Positions 26,539-34,486 of a stretch of DNA of 64,000 nucleotides are shown piece after piece (the stretch's first letter is position 1; each line of letters begins with the position of its first letter). The notes beneath the pieces were generated by a model. The model did no database searches. It had not been told where the DNA came from and saw nothing but the letters and a program-made list of their open reading frames with translations. The position numbers were made by a program, and so were the translations under genes. Source of the DNA: Granulicella tundricola MP5ACTX9 (GTDB taxonomy: Bacteria > Acidobacteriota > Terriglobia > Terriglobales > Acidobacteriaceae); the NCBI RefSeq assembly GCF_000178975.2, contig NC_015064.1, forward strand, positions 1-64,000, given 5' to 3'.

Positions 26539-26567
26539 ATCTGAAACCCGGCCCATCCGTTTGTCAA
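26539..26567 (-). promoter_or_regulatory. Sigma70-type promoter for the lipoprotein gene, likely leaderless
   Basis: On the minus strand TTGACA (26562-26567) and TCAGAT (26539-26544) are separated by exactly 17 bp. The ATG begins at 26533, about where transcription should start, so the transcript would have almost no 5' leader. No ribosome-binding site precedes the ATG. Confidence 0.6.
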
Positions 26568-26644
26568 GGCAAAATACGGGGTGGTCCGTTGCTTCGACGG
26601 AGCGGGTCTGGCCATAGGCAAGTCGTTGCGTTCAAAATAGAAGC

Positions 26645-27403
26645 ATGTTCTTTCACCTGCTCTCACCTGGACGAATCTCCTATGCGGAAGGGCTGGCCAT
26701 GCAGCAGCGGGTCTCCGCGGCGCGCAAGGCGGGTCAGGTGGGCGATACGCTGATCCTGCTGGAGCATCCTCCGGTGCTGACGCTGGGGCGCAACTCGAAA
26801 CGGGAGAATGTGCTGGCTACGGATGCGCTGCTCGCCAGCAAGGGCGTGGAGCTGCATGAGGTGAACCGCGGCGGCGATGTGACGTATCACGGGCCGGGAC
26901 AGCTGGTGGGGTATCCCATCGTCGATCTGCGCGGCGACCTGCCGGGCAAGAAAGGACCGCACCTGGGGCCGGTGGACTTCGTGCGGCTGCTGGAGGAGGT
27001 GCTGATCCGCACCTGCGGGGAGTTCCGGGTGATGACGCAGCGGGTCAAGGGCAGGACGGGTGTCTGGACGCTGGCCAACGGCAGCCTGGAGGAGCGCAAG
27101 ATTGCGGCGCTGGGGGTGCATGTCTCGCAGGGCGTGACCACGCACGGCTTTGCGCTGAATGTGACGACGGATCTGCGGGACTTCGAGTGGATTGTGCCGT
27201 GCGGCATTACGGACCGGCAGGTGACCAGCCTGGAGCTGGAATCGCCGCTGGAGCCTGTGCCTACGCTCGCCGAGGCGCTGCTGTGTACCTCGCGCAACTT
27301 CGGCAAGGTCTTTGGGCGGCAGGTTCTTGCGGCGAACTCGCTTGAGGCGTTGCTGGCGGACGGCGCGGCATCGCATCTGGCTGAGACGGCAGGCGTTCCA
27401 TAA
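26645..27403 (+). CDS. lipB: Octanoyl-[acyl-carrier-protein]:protein N-octanoyltransferase (LipB)
   Basis: LipB moves octanoyl groups from ACP onto lipoyl domains, the first step of lipoate synthesis. The 252-residue protein has the conserved RGGDVTYHGPGQLVGYPI segment, RKIAALGV with the catalytic Lys152, and IVPCGITD with the acyl-carrying Cys186. It lies 95 bp before the lipoyl E2 gene, matching the enzyme to its substrate protein; lipA is not in this window. The C-terminal extension is slightly longer than in Proteobacteria. Confidence 0.96.
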   Translation: MFFHLLSPGRISYAEGLAMQQRVSAARKAGQVGDTLILLEHPPVLTLGRNSKRENVLATDALLASKGVELHEVNRGGDVTYHGPGQLVGYPIVDLRGDLPGKKGPHLGPVDFVRLLEEVLIRTCGEFRVMTQRVKGRTGVWTLANGSLEERKIAALGVHVSQGVTTHGFALNVTTDLRDFEWIVPCGITDRQVTSLELESPLEPVPTLAEALLCTSRNFGKVFGRQVLAANSLEALLADGAASHLAETAGVP

Positions 27404-27497
27404 TCGCCCACGCCGGCCAGTTTTGCACCGCAAGTCTTATAATCCAGTGGCGCAGCTTTGCAATCTCCAGTCCGGAATCCGGACGAGAAGGACACAC

Positions 27498-29135
27498 ATG
27501 CCGACCGAAGTAGTCATGCCCCAGATGGGCGAATCCATTACCGAAGGCACGCTCACGAAATGGCTCAAGAAGCCGGGCGACCCCGTCGAGCGTAACGAGC
27601 CGTTGTTCGAGATCTCGACCGACAAGGTTGACGCTGAGATTCCTTCGCCCGCCGCGGGCATCATGGGTGAGATCAAGACGCCCGAGGGCTCGACCGTACA
27701 GATCAACACGGTTGTCTGCACGATCAATGAGGCTGGCTCTGCTGCTGCCGCCGCACCCGCACCGGCTGACTTGAAGGCTGACTCTGCCACTCCCGCTGCC
27801 GAAGCGACCGCCGCCCAGGAGGCTGCGATTCCTGCTCCAGAGCCCGAAACTGAAGTCAGCGGCGGTACCGAAGTCGCCATGCCGCAGATGGGCGAGTCCA
27901 TCACCGAAGGCACGATCACCAAGTGGCTCAAGAATATTGGCGATACCGTCGCGCGTGACGAGCCGATCTTTGAGATTTCGACGGATAAGGTTGACGCTGA
28001 GATTCCGTCGCCCGTCGCCGGCACGTTGACTGAGATCCGGGTCAAGGAAGGCGCTACCGTCACCGTCAACACCATCGTTGCGGTGATCGGCGGAGCGGCG
28101 GGCAGCAAGCCCAAGGCTGCCGCGCCTGCCGCCGTTGCCCCAGCGGCACCCGCTGCTGTTGCTGCCGCACCCACGCAGGCTTCGCAGGGCGAGACGCCTC
28201 GCTCCTCGCCGCTGGTCCGCAAGATTGCGGGTGATAACAACATCGATCTGCAGCAGGTCTCCGGAAGCGGTTCCGCCGGGCGCATCACCAAGGCCGACAT
28301 CATGGGCCATCTGGACAAGCCTGCCTCGACCGCTGCTGCTACTCCGACGACGGTGCAGCCTTCAGTCTCGGCCGTGCAGTCTGCGCCTGCGACGACCGCT
28401 CCGGCCAAGGCCGCGGCACCCACGCAGCAGTTGGGCGAGCTGGTTCCGATGACCAAGATGCGCTCCATCATTGCCAAGCGCATGGTGGAATCCAAGCAGA
28501 CCAGCCCGCACGTTCACACCGTCTTCAAGGTGGACATGACGCGCATCGTCAAGCTGCGTGAGCGCGAGAAGAACAAGTACGAGCAGCGCAACGGCACCAA
28601 GCTGACCTACATGCCGTTCATCACGCGCGCGGCTGTGCAGGCTCTGAAGAAGCACCCCGTGGTCAACGCCGCCATCCAGGGCGATGCCATTTTCTACAAC
28701 AAGAACATCGCCATCGGAATCGCGGTTGCGCTGGAGTGGGGCCTGATCGTCCCGGTCATCAAGGGCTGCGAGGAGAAGAACTTCCTGGGCGTGGCACGGT
28801 CGATCGTTGACCTGGCCGAGCGTGCGCGGACCAAGAAGCTTGCTCCGGACGAAGTCTCCGGCGGCACCTTTACGATCACCAACGCGGGGATCTTCGGCGA
28901 GCAGTTCGGCACGCCGATCATCAACCAGCCCCAGGCGGCCATCCTCGGCGTCGGCGGCCTGAACAAGGAAGCCCTGGTGCTGACGGATAAGGATGGGCAG
29001 GACACCATCGCCATCCGCAACGTGCAGCGCTTCACGCTGGGCTTCGATCACCGCATCGTGGACGGCGCGGACGCAGGCAAGTTCATGAGCGACTTCAAGG
29101 CGTATCTCGAGAACTGGGCTGAAGACATCGGCTAA
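27498..29135 (+). CDS. sucB: Dihydrolipoyllysine succinyltransferase-type E2 with two lipoyl domains
   Basis: A 545-residue E2 component. Two lipoyl domains with the STDKVDAEI lipoyl-lysine motif (Lys43 and Lys164) are joined by Ala/Pro-rich linkers. A peripheral E3-binding domain (about 235-270: SSPLVRKIAGDNNIDLQQVSGSG region) and a C-terminal catalytic domain ending with FDHRIVDGADAG (His518, Asp522) follow. ATG 27498 was chosen for its lipoyl-domain N-terminus MPTEVVMPQMG and upstream GAGAAGGA. The two-lipoyl layout is more typical of actinobacterial-type SucB. The E1 gene is not present here, so a branched-chain or pyruvate role cannot be excluded. Confidence 0.9.
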   Translation: MPTEVVMPQMGESITEGTLTKWLKKPGDPVERNEPLFEISTDKVDAEIPSPAAGIMGEIKTPEGSTVQINTVVCTINEAGSAAAAAPAPADLKADSATPAAEATAAQEAAIPAPEPETEVSGGTEVAMPQMGESITEGTITKWLKNIGDTVARDEPIFEISTDKVDAEIPSPVAGTLTEIRVKEGATVTVNTIVAVIGGAAGSKPKAAAPAAVAPAAPAAVAAAPTQASQGETPRSSPLVRKIAGDNNIDLQQVSGSGSAGRITKADIMGHLDKPASTAAATPTTVQPSVSAVQSAPATTAPAKAAAPTQQLGELVPMTKMRSIIAKRMVESKQTSPHVHTVFKVDMTRIVKLREREKNKYEQRNGTKLTYMPFITRAAVQALKKHPVVNAAIQGDAIFYNKNIAIGIAVALEWGLIVPVIKGCEEKNFLGVARSIVDLAERARTKKLAPDEVSGGTFTITNAGIFGEQFGTPIINQPQAAILGVGGLNKEALVLTDKDGQDTIAIRNVQRFTLGFDHRIVDGADAGKFMSDFKAYLENWAEDIG

Positions 29136-29155
29136 GTACGAGGTCGGATAAATGT

Positions 29156-29200
29156 AAAAGGCGGCAGGCTCCCAATCGGGCCTGCCGCCTTTTCCGTTTT
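29156..29200. terminator. Strong bidirectional terminator between sucB and a convergent gene
   Basis: AAAAGGCGGCAGGC (29156-29169) pairs perfectly with GCCTGCCGCCTTTT (29180-29193) across a ten-base loop, followed by TTTTCCGTTTT. The A-run on the left lets it work on the minus strand too, serving both sucB and the convergent membrane-protein gene. Confidence 0.9.
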
Positions 29201-30083
29201 AGTCTGCCTGCCGGTCGGTCTGATCCCGGTCTGTCTCATCGTTGCTCAGCCGCTCCAGCAGTCTGCGCAGGACGATGCGTTCTTCCTGCGAGGAACGGAA
29301 GTCGATGGGATTTCTGTGGATGTACTTCAGGTTCAGGTTGATGACGTCGGACGCCATGAGCACAAACAGGTTGCCGGCGATCGATCGCCAGTAGGCCTCG
29401 CGGTCCACGTTGGGATCGGCTTCCTTTGCCTTCTCAAACTCGTCTCGCAGGAATCGCCGCGGCTTGGCCAGCGTGATGCTTTGCAGGCTGCCATCCGCTC
29501 CCAGCATCTTGTCCTGAATCCTGCCCTGATAGAGGACGGAGGACTTCGTCAGCACATCCGCATCGAGAAAGTCTCCGGCGGGCAGCAGCATCTCTGAGAG
29601 CAGCACATGCCACTCTGAGACGCGCGGCAGGACCAGCGTGGCTAGCAGCGCCTTCTGCCAGCCCAGGGGCAGTCTGGCTCGAAGCTGGCTGTAGTTGCGG
29701 ATGGCAAGATTGAGCGTGAGGGCGAAGAGAACAACCAGAAGATAAAGCCTCAACAAGAGGCACAGATTCATCTGGCAGAAGGCGTGAAGACTGGAGAAGA
29801 AGTCCTGGCGGTGCGCGTCGAAGAAGGATGTGCTGTAGATGCCGGAGAAGACGGTTTGCAGATCGGTGAGATGGCCGCTTTGCTGGAGTGCGCCGGTGGC
29901 ACGCGCCCAGACCAGGGCGATTCCAAAGGGAACGACAGCCTGCACGATCGAACGAGTGACCTCTTCGCTTCTGCTTTGGACGAGGGTCTTACGCGGGACT
30001 GCAAAGCCGAGGATCAACCGCGCGATCAATCCGGGGCCGAAGAGGTAAGCACCCAGCAGCAGGGTGAAACCGATTGCCAGCAC
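29199..30083 (-). CDS. Membrane protein of unknown function
   Basis: A 294-residue protein with about three transmembrane helices (2-28 LAIGFTLLLGAYLFGPGLIA; about 50-66; about 105-128 LCLLLRLYLLVVLFALTLNLAI). A long cytoplasmic C-terminal half rich in charged residues follows (EEKAKEAD-like segments; RSSQEERIVLRRLLERL). The GTG start directly abuts the stop of the 70-residue gene upstream, so they form one translationally coupled pair. The stop lies at the edge of the sucB terminator. No family recognised. Confidence 0.8.
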   Translation of the reverse strand: MLAIGFTLLLGAYLFGPGLIARLILGFAVPRKTLVQSRSEEVTRSIVQAVVPFGIALVWARATGALQQSGHLTDLQTVFSGIYSTSFFDAHRQDFFSSLHAFCQMNLCLLLRLYLLVVLFALTLNLAIRNYSQLRARLPLGWQKALLATLVLPRVSEWHVLLSEMLLPAGDFLDADVLTKSSVLYQGRIQDKMLGADGSLQSITLAKPRRFLRDEFEKAKEADPNVDREAYWRSIAGNLFVLMASDVINLNLKYIHRNPIDFRSSQEERIVLRRLLERLSNDETDRDQTDRQAD

Positions 30084-30296
30084 TCAGGCCACAAGCTCCC
30101 GCAGATCGGACAGCTTGATCGTCATGACTCCAGCCGAGGTTGGAATGTCGGCGCTCTCATGGGCACGCAGTTCGTTCACTACCTGGTCCTCATGGGATTC
30201 GATAAACCGCAGCATCTCATCCTTGAGGATCGTCTGATTCGCCGCGATATTTGCGTCGATCATTGTGAGCAGCCGTTCAATCTCTCGTCCGTTCAT
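30084..30296 (-). CDS. Small acidic protein coupled to a membrane protein
   Basis: A 70-residue protein (MNGREIERLLTMIDANI ... LSDLRELVA) with two helices predicted around 2-45 and no export signal. Its stop is immediately followed by the membrane protein's GTG. A 27-bp dyad lies 22 bp upstream of its start. It may regulate or bind the membrane protein; no family recognised. Confidence 0.72.
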   Translation of the reverse strand: MNGREIERLLTMIDANIAANQTILKDEMLRFIESHEDQVVNELRAHESADIPTSAGVMTIKLSDLRELVA

Positions 30297-30317
30297 TCAA
30301 GCTCCATCGCTACGCTA

Positions 30318-30344
30318 CCACTGAAGCATTGGATGCTCCAGTGG
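30318..30344. promoter_or_regulatory. 27-bp dyad upstream of the small coupled gene
   Basis: CCACTGAAGCAT and ATGCTCCAGTGG form 12-base arms with one mismatch around TGG. It lies between purK's end and the 70-residue gene's start; on the minus strand no T-run follows. It could be an operator or a transcript hairpin near the ribosome site. Confidence 0.4.
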
Positions 30345-30434
30345 CAACGAGCGTACCACGCTGTTAGGCGAAGATAAGGCGAAATAAGTAACAATGACGG
30401 TACTAAACGGTAACCAGTACCGCTTGAGGACACG

Positions 30435-31610
30435 CTAGAGCGCAGCCTTCGCCCGCAGCACGCGCTCGATGGCCTGCTCCGCTGTTGCGCCGATTGCGCT
30501 TAAATGGCCCATCTTCCGGCCCTTGCGCGGCTTCAGCTTCTCGTACAGATGCAGCGCCACGCCCGGTACGGCTAGCGCTTTATCGAAGCAGACCTCGCGC
30601 GCTGAACCGTCGGGATTGAGCCATAGATCGCCCAGCAAATTGGCGATTGCCGCAGGCTGGACGACCTCGACATCACCCAGGGGCAGGTCGCAGACGGCGC
30701 GGATGGCCTGCTCGAACTGGCTGGTCACGCAGGCGCGTTCACTCTCGTGATAGCTGTTGTGCGGACGCGGGGCGAGCTCGTTGATCAGCAGCTCGCCATC
30801 CTGCGTGATGAACATCTCCACGGCCAGCAGGCCTTCGAGCTGGAAGGTATCGGCGATCTCGTATGCGATCTCACGCGCCTCGGCCTCCATGGATGGAGGA
30901 ATCGGCGCGGGGATCACGCTCCAGTCCAGGATCTGGTTTTCATGGTGGTTCCAGGCGGCGGGATAGACCTTCACCTCGCCCCGCGGACTGCGGGCGACCA
31001 TGACGCTGATCTCGCGCTCCAGGTGGACGGCCTTCTCTACGACTCCCGGCCCTTCGCCCAGAGCCTCCCATGCCCCGAGCACGTCCGCCTCGGTGACCGG
31101 CTCTGCGCTGAAGCCGACCTTGCCTTGCCCGCGCCCGTCGTAGCCGCCGGTTGCGCTCTTGCAGAAGCAGCGGCCCAGCTCTGCGATCGCCGCGCGCGTT
31201 TCATCGAGCGACCGCACCGCGCGGAATTCGCCTACGGGGAAACCATGTTTGGTCAGCCAGTTCTTCTGCTCGATCCGGTCCTGGATGATGGCGAGCATCG
31301 CGCCACCCGGACGCACCGGGCAGAAGGTCGCGGCAGAGGCCATGCTGCGCTCGCCGATCTGCTCGATCTCGAGCGTGACGACGTCGCAGCCGCGCGCCAG
31401 CATCGCCGCGCCCCGGCTGTCGTCCCATCCGGCCTCAATGCAGCCGTCGACGATGAACCGCGCCGGACAGCCTGGGTCGGGGTCCAGCACCAGGATGCGA
31501 TAGCCCATGCCGCGTGCGGCCATCGCCATCATGCGGCCCAGTTGTCCGCCGCCAAAGATCCCGATCGTCGCGCCCGGCAGCAGGGGCGTTCCAGCCTTCA
31601 TCGTGCTCAC
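30435..31610 (-). CDS. purK: N5-carboxyaminoimidazole ribonucleotide synthase
   Basis: PurK uses ATP and bicarbonate to carboxylate AIR to N5-CAIR in purine synthesis. The 391-residue ATP-grasp protein has the N-terminal [16 protein letters not shown] loop, the ATP-grasp segments [15 protein letters not shown] and the metal site [14 protein letters not shown]. The GTG start overlaps purE's TGA (GTGA), so purE and purK are translationally coupled. An ATG three codons later is an alternative. Its product is the direct substrate of PurE. Confidence 0.97.
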   Translation of the reverse strand: MSTMKAGTPLLPGATIGIFGGGQLGRMMAMAARGMGYRILVLDPDPGCPARFIVDGCIEAGWDDSRGAAMLARGCDVVTLEIEQIGERSMASAATFCPVRPGGAMLAIIQDRIEQKNWLTKHGFPVGEFRAVRSLDETRAAIAELGRCFCKSATGGYDGRGQGKVGFSAEPVTEADVLGAWEALGEGPGVVEKAVHLEREISVMVARSPRGEVKVYPAAWNHHENQILDWSVIPAPIPPSMEAEAREIAYEIADTFQLEGLLAVEMFITQDGELLINELAPRPHNSYHESERACVTSQFEQAIRAVCDLPLGDVEVVQPAAIANLLGDLWLNPDGSAREVCFDKALAVPGVALHLYEKLKPRKGRKMGHLSAIGATAEQAIERVLRAKAAL

Positions 31611-32113
31611 GCCTTCACCTCGTCTTCTTCAAGCGACTCGCCCAGCACCTTATCCCGTGTCGCCTCGCGCCGTGCGATCAGCTTCTGCTGCAGCTCCGCA
31701 TCGGTTGTGGCGAGCATCGCTACGGCCAGCAGACCTGCGTTCGCAGCGCCGGAAGCACCGATCGCCAGCGTCCCCACCGGCACGCCCTTGGGCATCTGCA
31801 CGATGCTCAACAGCGCGTCTAAACCTTGCAATGAAGTGGCGGACACCGGCACCCCAAGCACCGGCACCACCGTCAGCGCGGCGATCATGCCCGGCAGGTG
31901 CGCGGCCCCGCCGGCCCCGGCGATGATCACGCGCAGACCGCGTGCGATCGCCGTCTGCGCGTACTCCACCATCAGCTCCGGCGTGCGGTGCGCACTGACC
32001 ACCTTGGCCTCATACGGCACGCCAAACTCCCGCAGCACATCCACCGCTGCTTTCATCACCGCATAATCACTGCGGCTTCCCATTACCACGCCAACCAGCG
32101 GCATCCCGTCCAT
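31607..32113 (-). CDS. purE: N5-carboxyaminoimidazole ribonucleotide mutase
   Basis: PurE converts N5-CAIR to CAIR. The 168-residue protein carries the family signatures [23 protein letters not shown] and [16 protein letters not shown] 32113 was chosen as it leaves the normal short N-terminus; an ATG three codons later is possible, while a TTG at 32152 would add a non-homologous leader. It heads the purE-purK operon. A small XhlA-like gene lies 44 bp upstream on the same strand but is probably unrelated. Confidence 0.96.
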   Translation of the reverse strand: MDGMPLVGVVMGSRSDYAVMKAAVDVLREFGVPYEAKVVSAHRTPELMVEYAQTAIARGLRVIIAGAGGAAHLPGMIAALTVVPVLGVPVSATSLQGLDALLSIVQMPKGVPVGTLAIGASGAANAGLLAVAMLATTDAELQQKLIARREATRDKVLGESLEEDEVKA

Positions 32114-32157
32114 TGGCTCATTATAGAGTTCGCGTGTGAACTTCCGCGCCAATGCGT

Positions 32158-32415
32158 TCAGTGATGCTTGCCCGTAAAGTAGCTGATCGCAAAGTGCATC
32201 ATCGTCAGCGCCGTCCCGAACGCCGCCGTGATGCCGCGCATCCGCTGCACGCCCTGTTCGTTGCGGCTGACGCGCTGCTCCAGGTGATGCAGCCTCCCCG
32301 GCTGACCTAGCACCTCCGGAAACTCCACCGCCATCGCCCGCATCTCCAGCGCCGGCCCCTTCGCCATCGCACGCCTTACGCCCGCCGCCCGGTGAACTCC
32401 ACTTTCAAACGCCAT
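32158..32415 (-). CDS. Small coiled-coil membrane-anchored protein (XhlA-like topology)
   Basis: An 85-residue protein with an amphipathic helix ([18 protein letters not shown]) followed by one C-terminal transmembrane segment ([19 protein letters not shown]) and a short basic tail. This order resembles phage XhlA/holin-accessory proteins, but the match is topological only. It is the last gene of a minus-strand group of small genes ending next to purE. Confidence in it being a real gene is moderate. Confidence 0.65.
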   Translation of the reverse strand: MAFESGVHRAAGVRRAMAKGPALEMRAMAVEFPEVLGQPGRLHHLEQRVSRNEQGVQRMRGITAAFGTALTMMHFAISYFTGKHH

Positions 32416-32482
32416 CCAGCCTCCCCTTTGCTTCTTGCACCTTCACAATTAAGTTCCGTGTGCCCCATCCTCACCGCGGTCC

Positions 32483-32532
32483 TATCGCGGTTAGGGTGGG
32501 CCTCGGCGAAGCCGACCGCTCCCGCCATGCCA
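32483..32532 (+). repeat. Dispersed intergenic repeat, copy 2
   Basis: GGTTAGGGTGGGC ... GACCGCTCCCGCC matches the minus strand of 19761-19808 with few differences. It lies in the 188-bp gap 32416-32603 between two small minus-strand genes, preceded by ACCGCGGTCCTATCGCGG, a short inverted repeat. Confidence 0.65.
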
Positions 32533-32603
32533 ACTCAGCCACAACCCTCACTCCTCCAACCCAAACGGATCGACCTCCCCAGTCAAAGTCCTCTCCAGCC
32601 CCA

Positions 32604-32954
32604 TCAGCGCCATCCTCCCGTCGCAGGCTTCAAAGCAGCCTCCGCCTTATCCTTCGCCCACTGCTCCGTCAGAATCGCCTCCAGGCTCTTGCCTCTCGGT
32701 TTCATCTTCTTCGGGTCCGGATCTTTCTCCAACCCGCTCAACTCGACCAGCAGCTTCAGGTGAGACACGCTTCCGCTCTTCGCCTTGTCCAGAAGCACGG
32801 ACACAATCACCGGTAGAGCCTCGGCAAACTGCTTCCGGGCAAAGGTCTTGAAGAACCTCGGGTTCCTCACCCCTTTGCGCCCGAGGCTCGTCGATTCCTC
32901 CGGCTCGTCGGTCGTTCCTTTTACAAACCGGCCCGCCACCCGCTTCCTTGCCAT
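32604..32954 (-). CDS. Small basic protein of the acidobacterial/phage-like island
   Basis: A 116-residue basic protein (N-terminus MARKRVAGRF; later NPRFFKTFARKQFAEALPVIVSVLLDKAKSG and HLKLLVELSGL). The Ala/Leu helices followed by a Lys/Glu-rich tail recall small proteins with a DUF5681/terminase-small-subunit-like helix arrangement, but I cannot confirm this. It begins 68 bp after a minus-strand terminator that ends the sigma-like gene, so it likely has its own promoter. Confidence 0.72.
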   Translation of the reverse strand: MARKRVAGRFVKGTTDEPEESTSLGRKGVRNPRFFKTFARKQFAEALPVIVSVLLDKAKSGSVSHLKLLVELSGLEKDPDPKKMKPRGKSLEAILTEQWAKDKAEAALKPATGGWR

Positions 32955-33017
32955 TCAGCCCCCAAGTGCAAGCTCCCCGCCCGAACTCCCATCCCGAATC
33001 CAGGCAAGGCGCAAACG

Positions 33018-33058
33018 CAAAAACGGGAGCCAAGGTCGTTAGACCCGCTCCCGTTTTG
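33018..33058 (-). terminator. Terminator of the sigma-like gene pair (minus strand)
   Basis: ACGGGAGC (33023-33030) and GCTCCCGT (33047-33054) form a perfect 8-bp stem. Read on the minus strand it is followed by TTTTTGCGTTTGC, a good terminator for the 33207-33788 gene. An AT-rich 150-bp stretch (33060-33205) without a gene lies between. Confidence 0.8.
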
Positions 33059-33206
33059 CCTTCAACTTAGCTTGCCTTTACAGAATACCAAGTTCAGTTA
33101 ACTAAATACCCCATTTATTTTTAGGTTTTTTCTCCTTTTGAATGAGCAAGTTACGTCAAATTTAACCATTTTGCCCTATTGACAAGTGAAAAATGGGCCA
33201 AACTCG

Positions 33207-33788
33207 CTACTGCCCCTCGGTAACCCTTTTACTTGCAACAGTTGGAGCAAGCAGCCCAAGGTCGAGAAACAGGCGGGTCAGCAGATCGATGGCCTCCACG
33301 TATCGCTTGATGACGATCTTCAGATTCGTCCCGATCATCGCCGCCGTCTCCTGCTGGGTGTACCCCTGCATCGCGATCTTCCGGACAAGGTACTGCTGAC
33401 CCCGGCCCAGCTTTGCCACGCAGTTTTCTACGTCGTGGACATAGATCACCACGTCGTCGAAGCTGCTGACCTTGTAGTTGGTCACATGACCGCGAAACAG
33501 CTCGCGGCCCAGCAGGGAAGGAGCCCTGCCGGCCTCCATGGACAGCTTTGTGTACCGCTTAAGCATCGCCTCCGTGTACTTGCGGTAGAACGAAAGCTCA
33601 GGAGAAGGCCGCAGCCGAATCCGCTCCTCGGCATCCGGCAGGACGGCGGCGGAAGCCCGCACCAGCGTCAGACGATGAGGACCCTTGCGCAAAGCCGCGC
33701 CCGTCGCGGAGATCGGCCCCGCAGCCGGCCGTGAAGCAACCTCAGCCATCGCCTGGATCACAGGCAGGATCACAAGAGCTGCACTCAT
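33207..33788 (-). CDS. Sigma-70 region-4-like helix-turn-helix protein
   Basis: A 193-residue protein whose C-terminal 60 residues resemble sigma-factor region 4 or phage ArpU/RinA-type regulators: LGRGQQYLVRKIAMQGYTQQETAAMIGTN, then a second helix IVIKRYVEAIDLLTRLFLDLG. There is no sigma region 2, so it is unlikely to be a complete sigma factor; it may be a transcription activator. GGAGGTG precedes ATG 33788, and the upstream zinc-ribbon gene overlaps it by four bases (ATGA). The pair is served by a strong promoter at 34275-34303 and ends in a terminator. Confidence 0.82.
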   Translation of the reverse strand: MSAALVILPVIQAMAEVASRPAAGPISATGAALRKGPHRLTLVRASAAVLPDAEERIRLRPSPELSFYRKYTEAMLKRYTKLSMEAGRAPSLLGRELFRGHVTNYKVSSFDDVVIYVHDVENCVAKLGRGQQYLVRKIAMQGYTQQETAAMIGTNLKIVIKRYVEAIDLLTRLFLDLGLLAPTVASKRVTEGQ

Positions 33789-33985
33789 CGCGCACCTCCG
33801 GCACACACCTGAAGCGCCCGGTTGATGCGGGGTTTTCTCACCTGGATATGCCGAGCCCGAACCGCCGGGAACTCGGCCAGTTTCACCGTGCAGCGGCGGC
33901 AGTAAACGCGTGCTTCCAAAGCAGAGCGCAGCCACAACATCCCGCACCCTTCACATACCTTCAGGTCCATTCGAACATCGTTCAT
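33785..33985 (-). CDS. Small zinc-ribbon protein coupled to the sigma-like protein
   Basis: A 66-residue protein with C-x2-C at residues 11-14 and 29-32 (KVCEGCGML, VYCRRCTVK), forming one treble-clef or ribbon-type zinc site, and a basic C-terminus. Its stop overlaps the HTH gene's ATG. ATG 33985 was chosen since TGGAGAC lies nine bases upstream; the frame is open further upstream to 34054. It probably binds nucleic acid or RNA polymerase alongside the HTH protein. Distant leader RNA lies upstream. Confidence 0.75.
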   Translation of the reverse strand: MNDVRMDLKVCEGCGMLWLRSALEARVYCRRCTVKLAEFPAVRARHIQVRKPRINRALQVCAGGAR

Positions 33986-34303
33986 CGTGTGTCTCCAGAA
34001 GACATGGTTCCCCCCTGGCGAGCCTCCGTATGGCTTTCTCGTCTGAACTCGCACAGGTTGCTATAAAGCGCGGAAAGAGCTCGCCGTCAGGGCTTAGCAT
34101 CGCCCTGGTCCCTGCTCTGCCGCACTGCTCTGTCCTTACGGGCGCAGCAAGTCCTGGGAAGACTCACGACCCCATCCTCCTCGCGACTCCGCCCGTCTCC
34201 GCCAGACCTTTAGGGGATTCTTTCCTCCACCGATCCCATCGCCCAGCAAGCGAACTCACATTGAGAGTTCCCAGGTTATAGTCGGTCCCAAAACGGGTGT
34301 CAA
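33986..34303 (-). promoter_or_regulatory. Near-consensus promoter and long structured leader of the zinc-ribbon/HTH operon
   Basis: On the minus strand TTGACA (34298-34303) and TATAAC (34275-34280) are exactly 17 bp apart, giving a start near 34268 and a leader of about 280 nt. The leader shows GAACTC/GAGTTC pairing at its start, a perfect hairpin CAGGGC-loop-GCCCTG (34088-34107), and an 8-bp wobble stem TGCTGCGC/GTGCGGCA. No known riboswitch was recognised. The 34304-34486 remainder is AT-richer and should hold the divergent hydrolase promoter. Confidence 0.6.
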
Positions 34304-34486
34304 GCCCCATTTTTGCAGAGAGGCTAAAAAACCGTAAGTTCAATTCCATCAGTCTGTTAAGGCTTAAAATGGCTCTAACTAGATAAGTTTTCCGCGTATC
34401 GTCCACAGCCTGTGTTTGTTCGCTTTTTGTTCGCACTAAAAGTGATGCAGAAAACACCCTCCTCCCAACCCGGGTAAAATTTGAAC

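Noticed and set aside
33986..34268. 6S RNA
   Set aside because: Parts of the leader recall 6S-type pairing, but a closing stem with central bubble could not be traced.
34164..34457. 97-codon minus-strand frame in the leader region
   Set aside because: It spans the strong promoter at 34275-34303 and has no ribosome site or domain.
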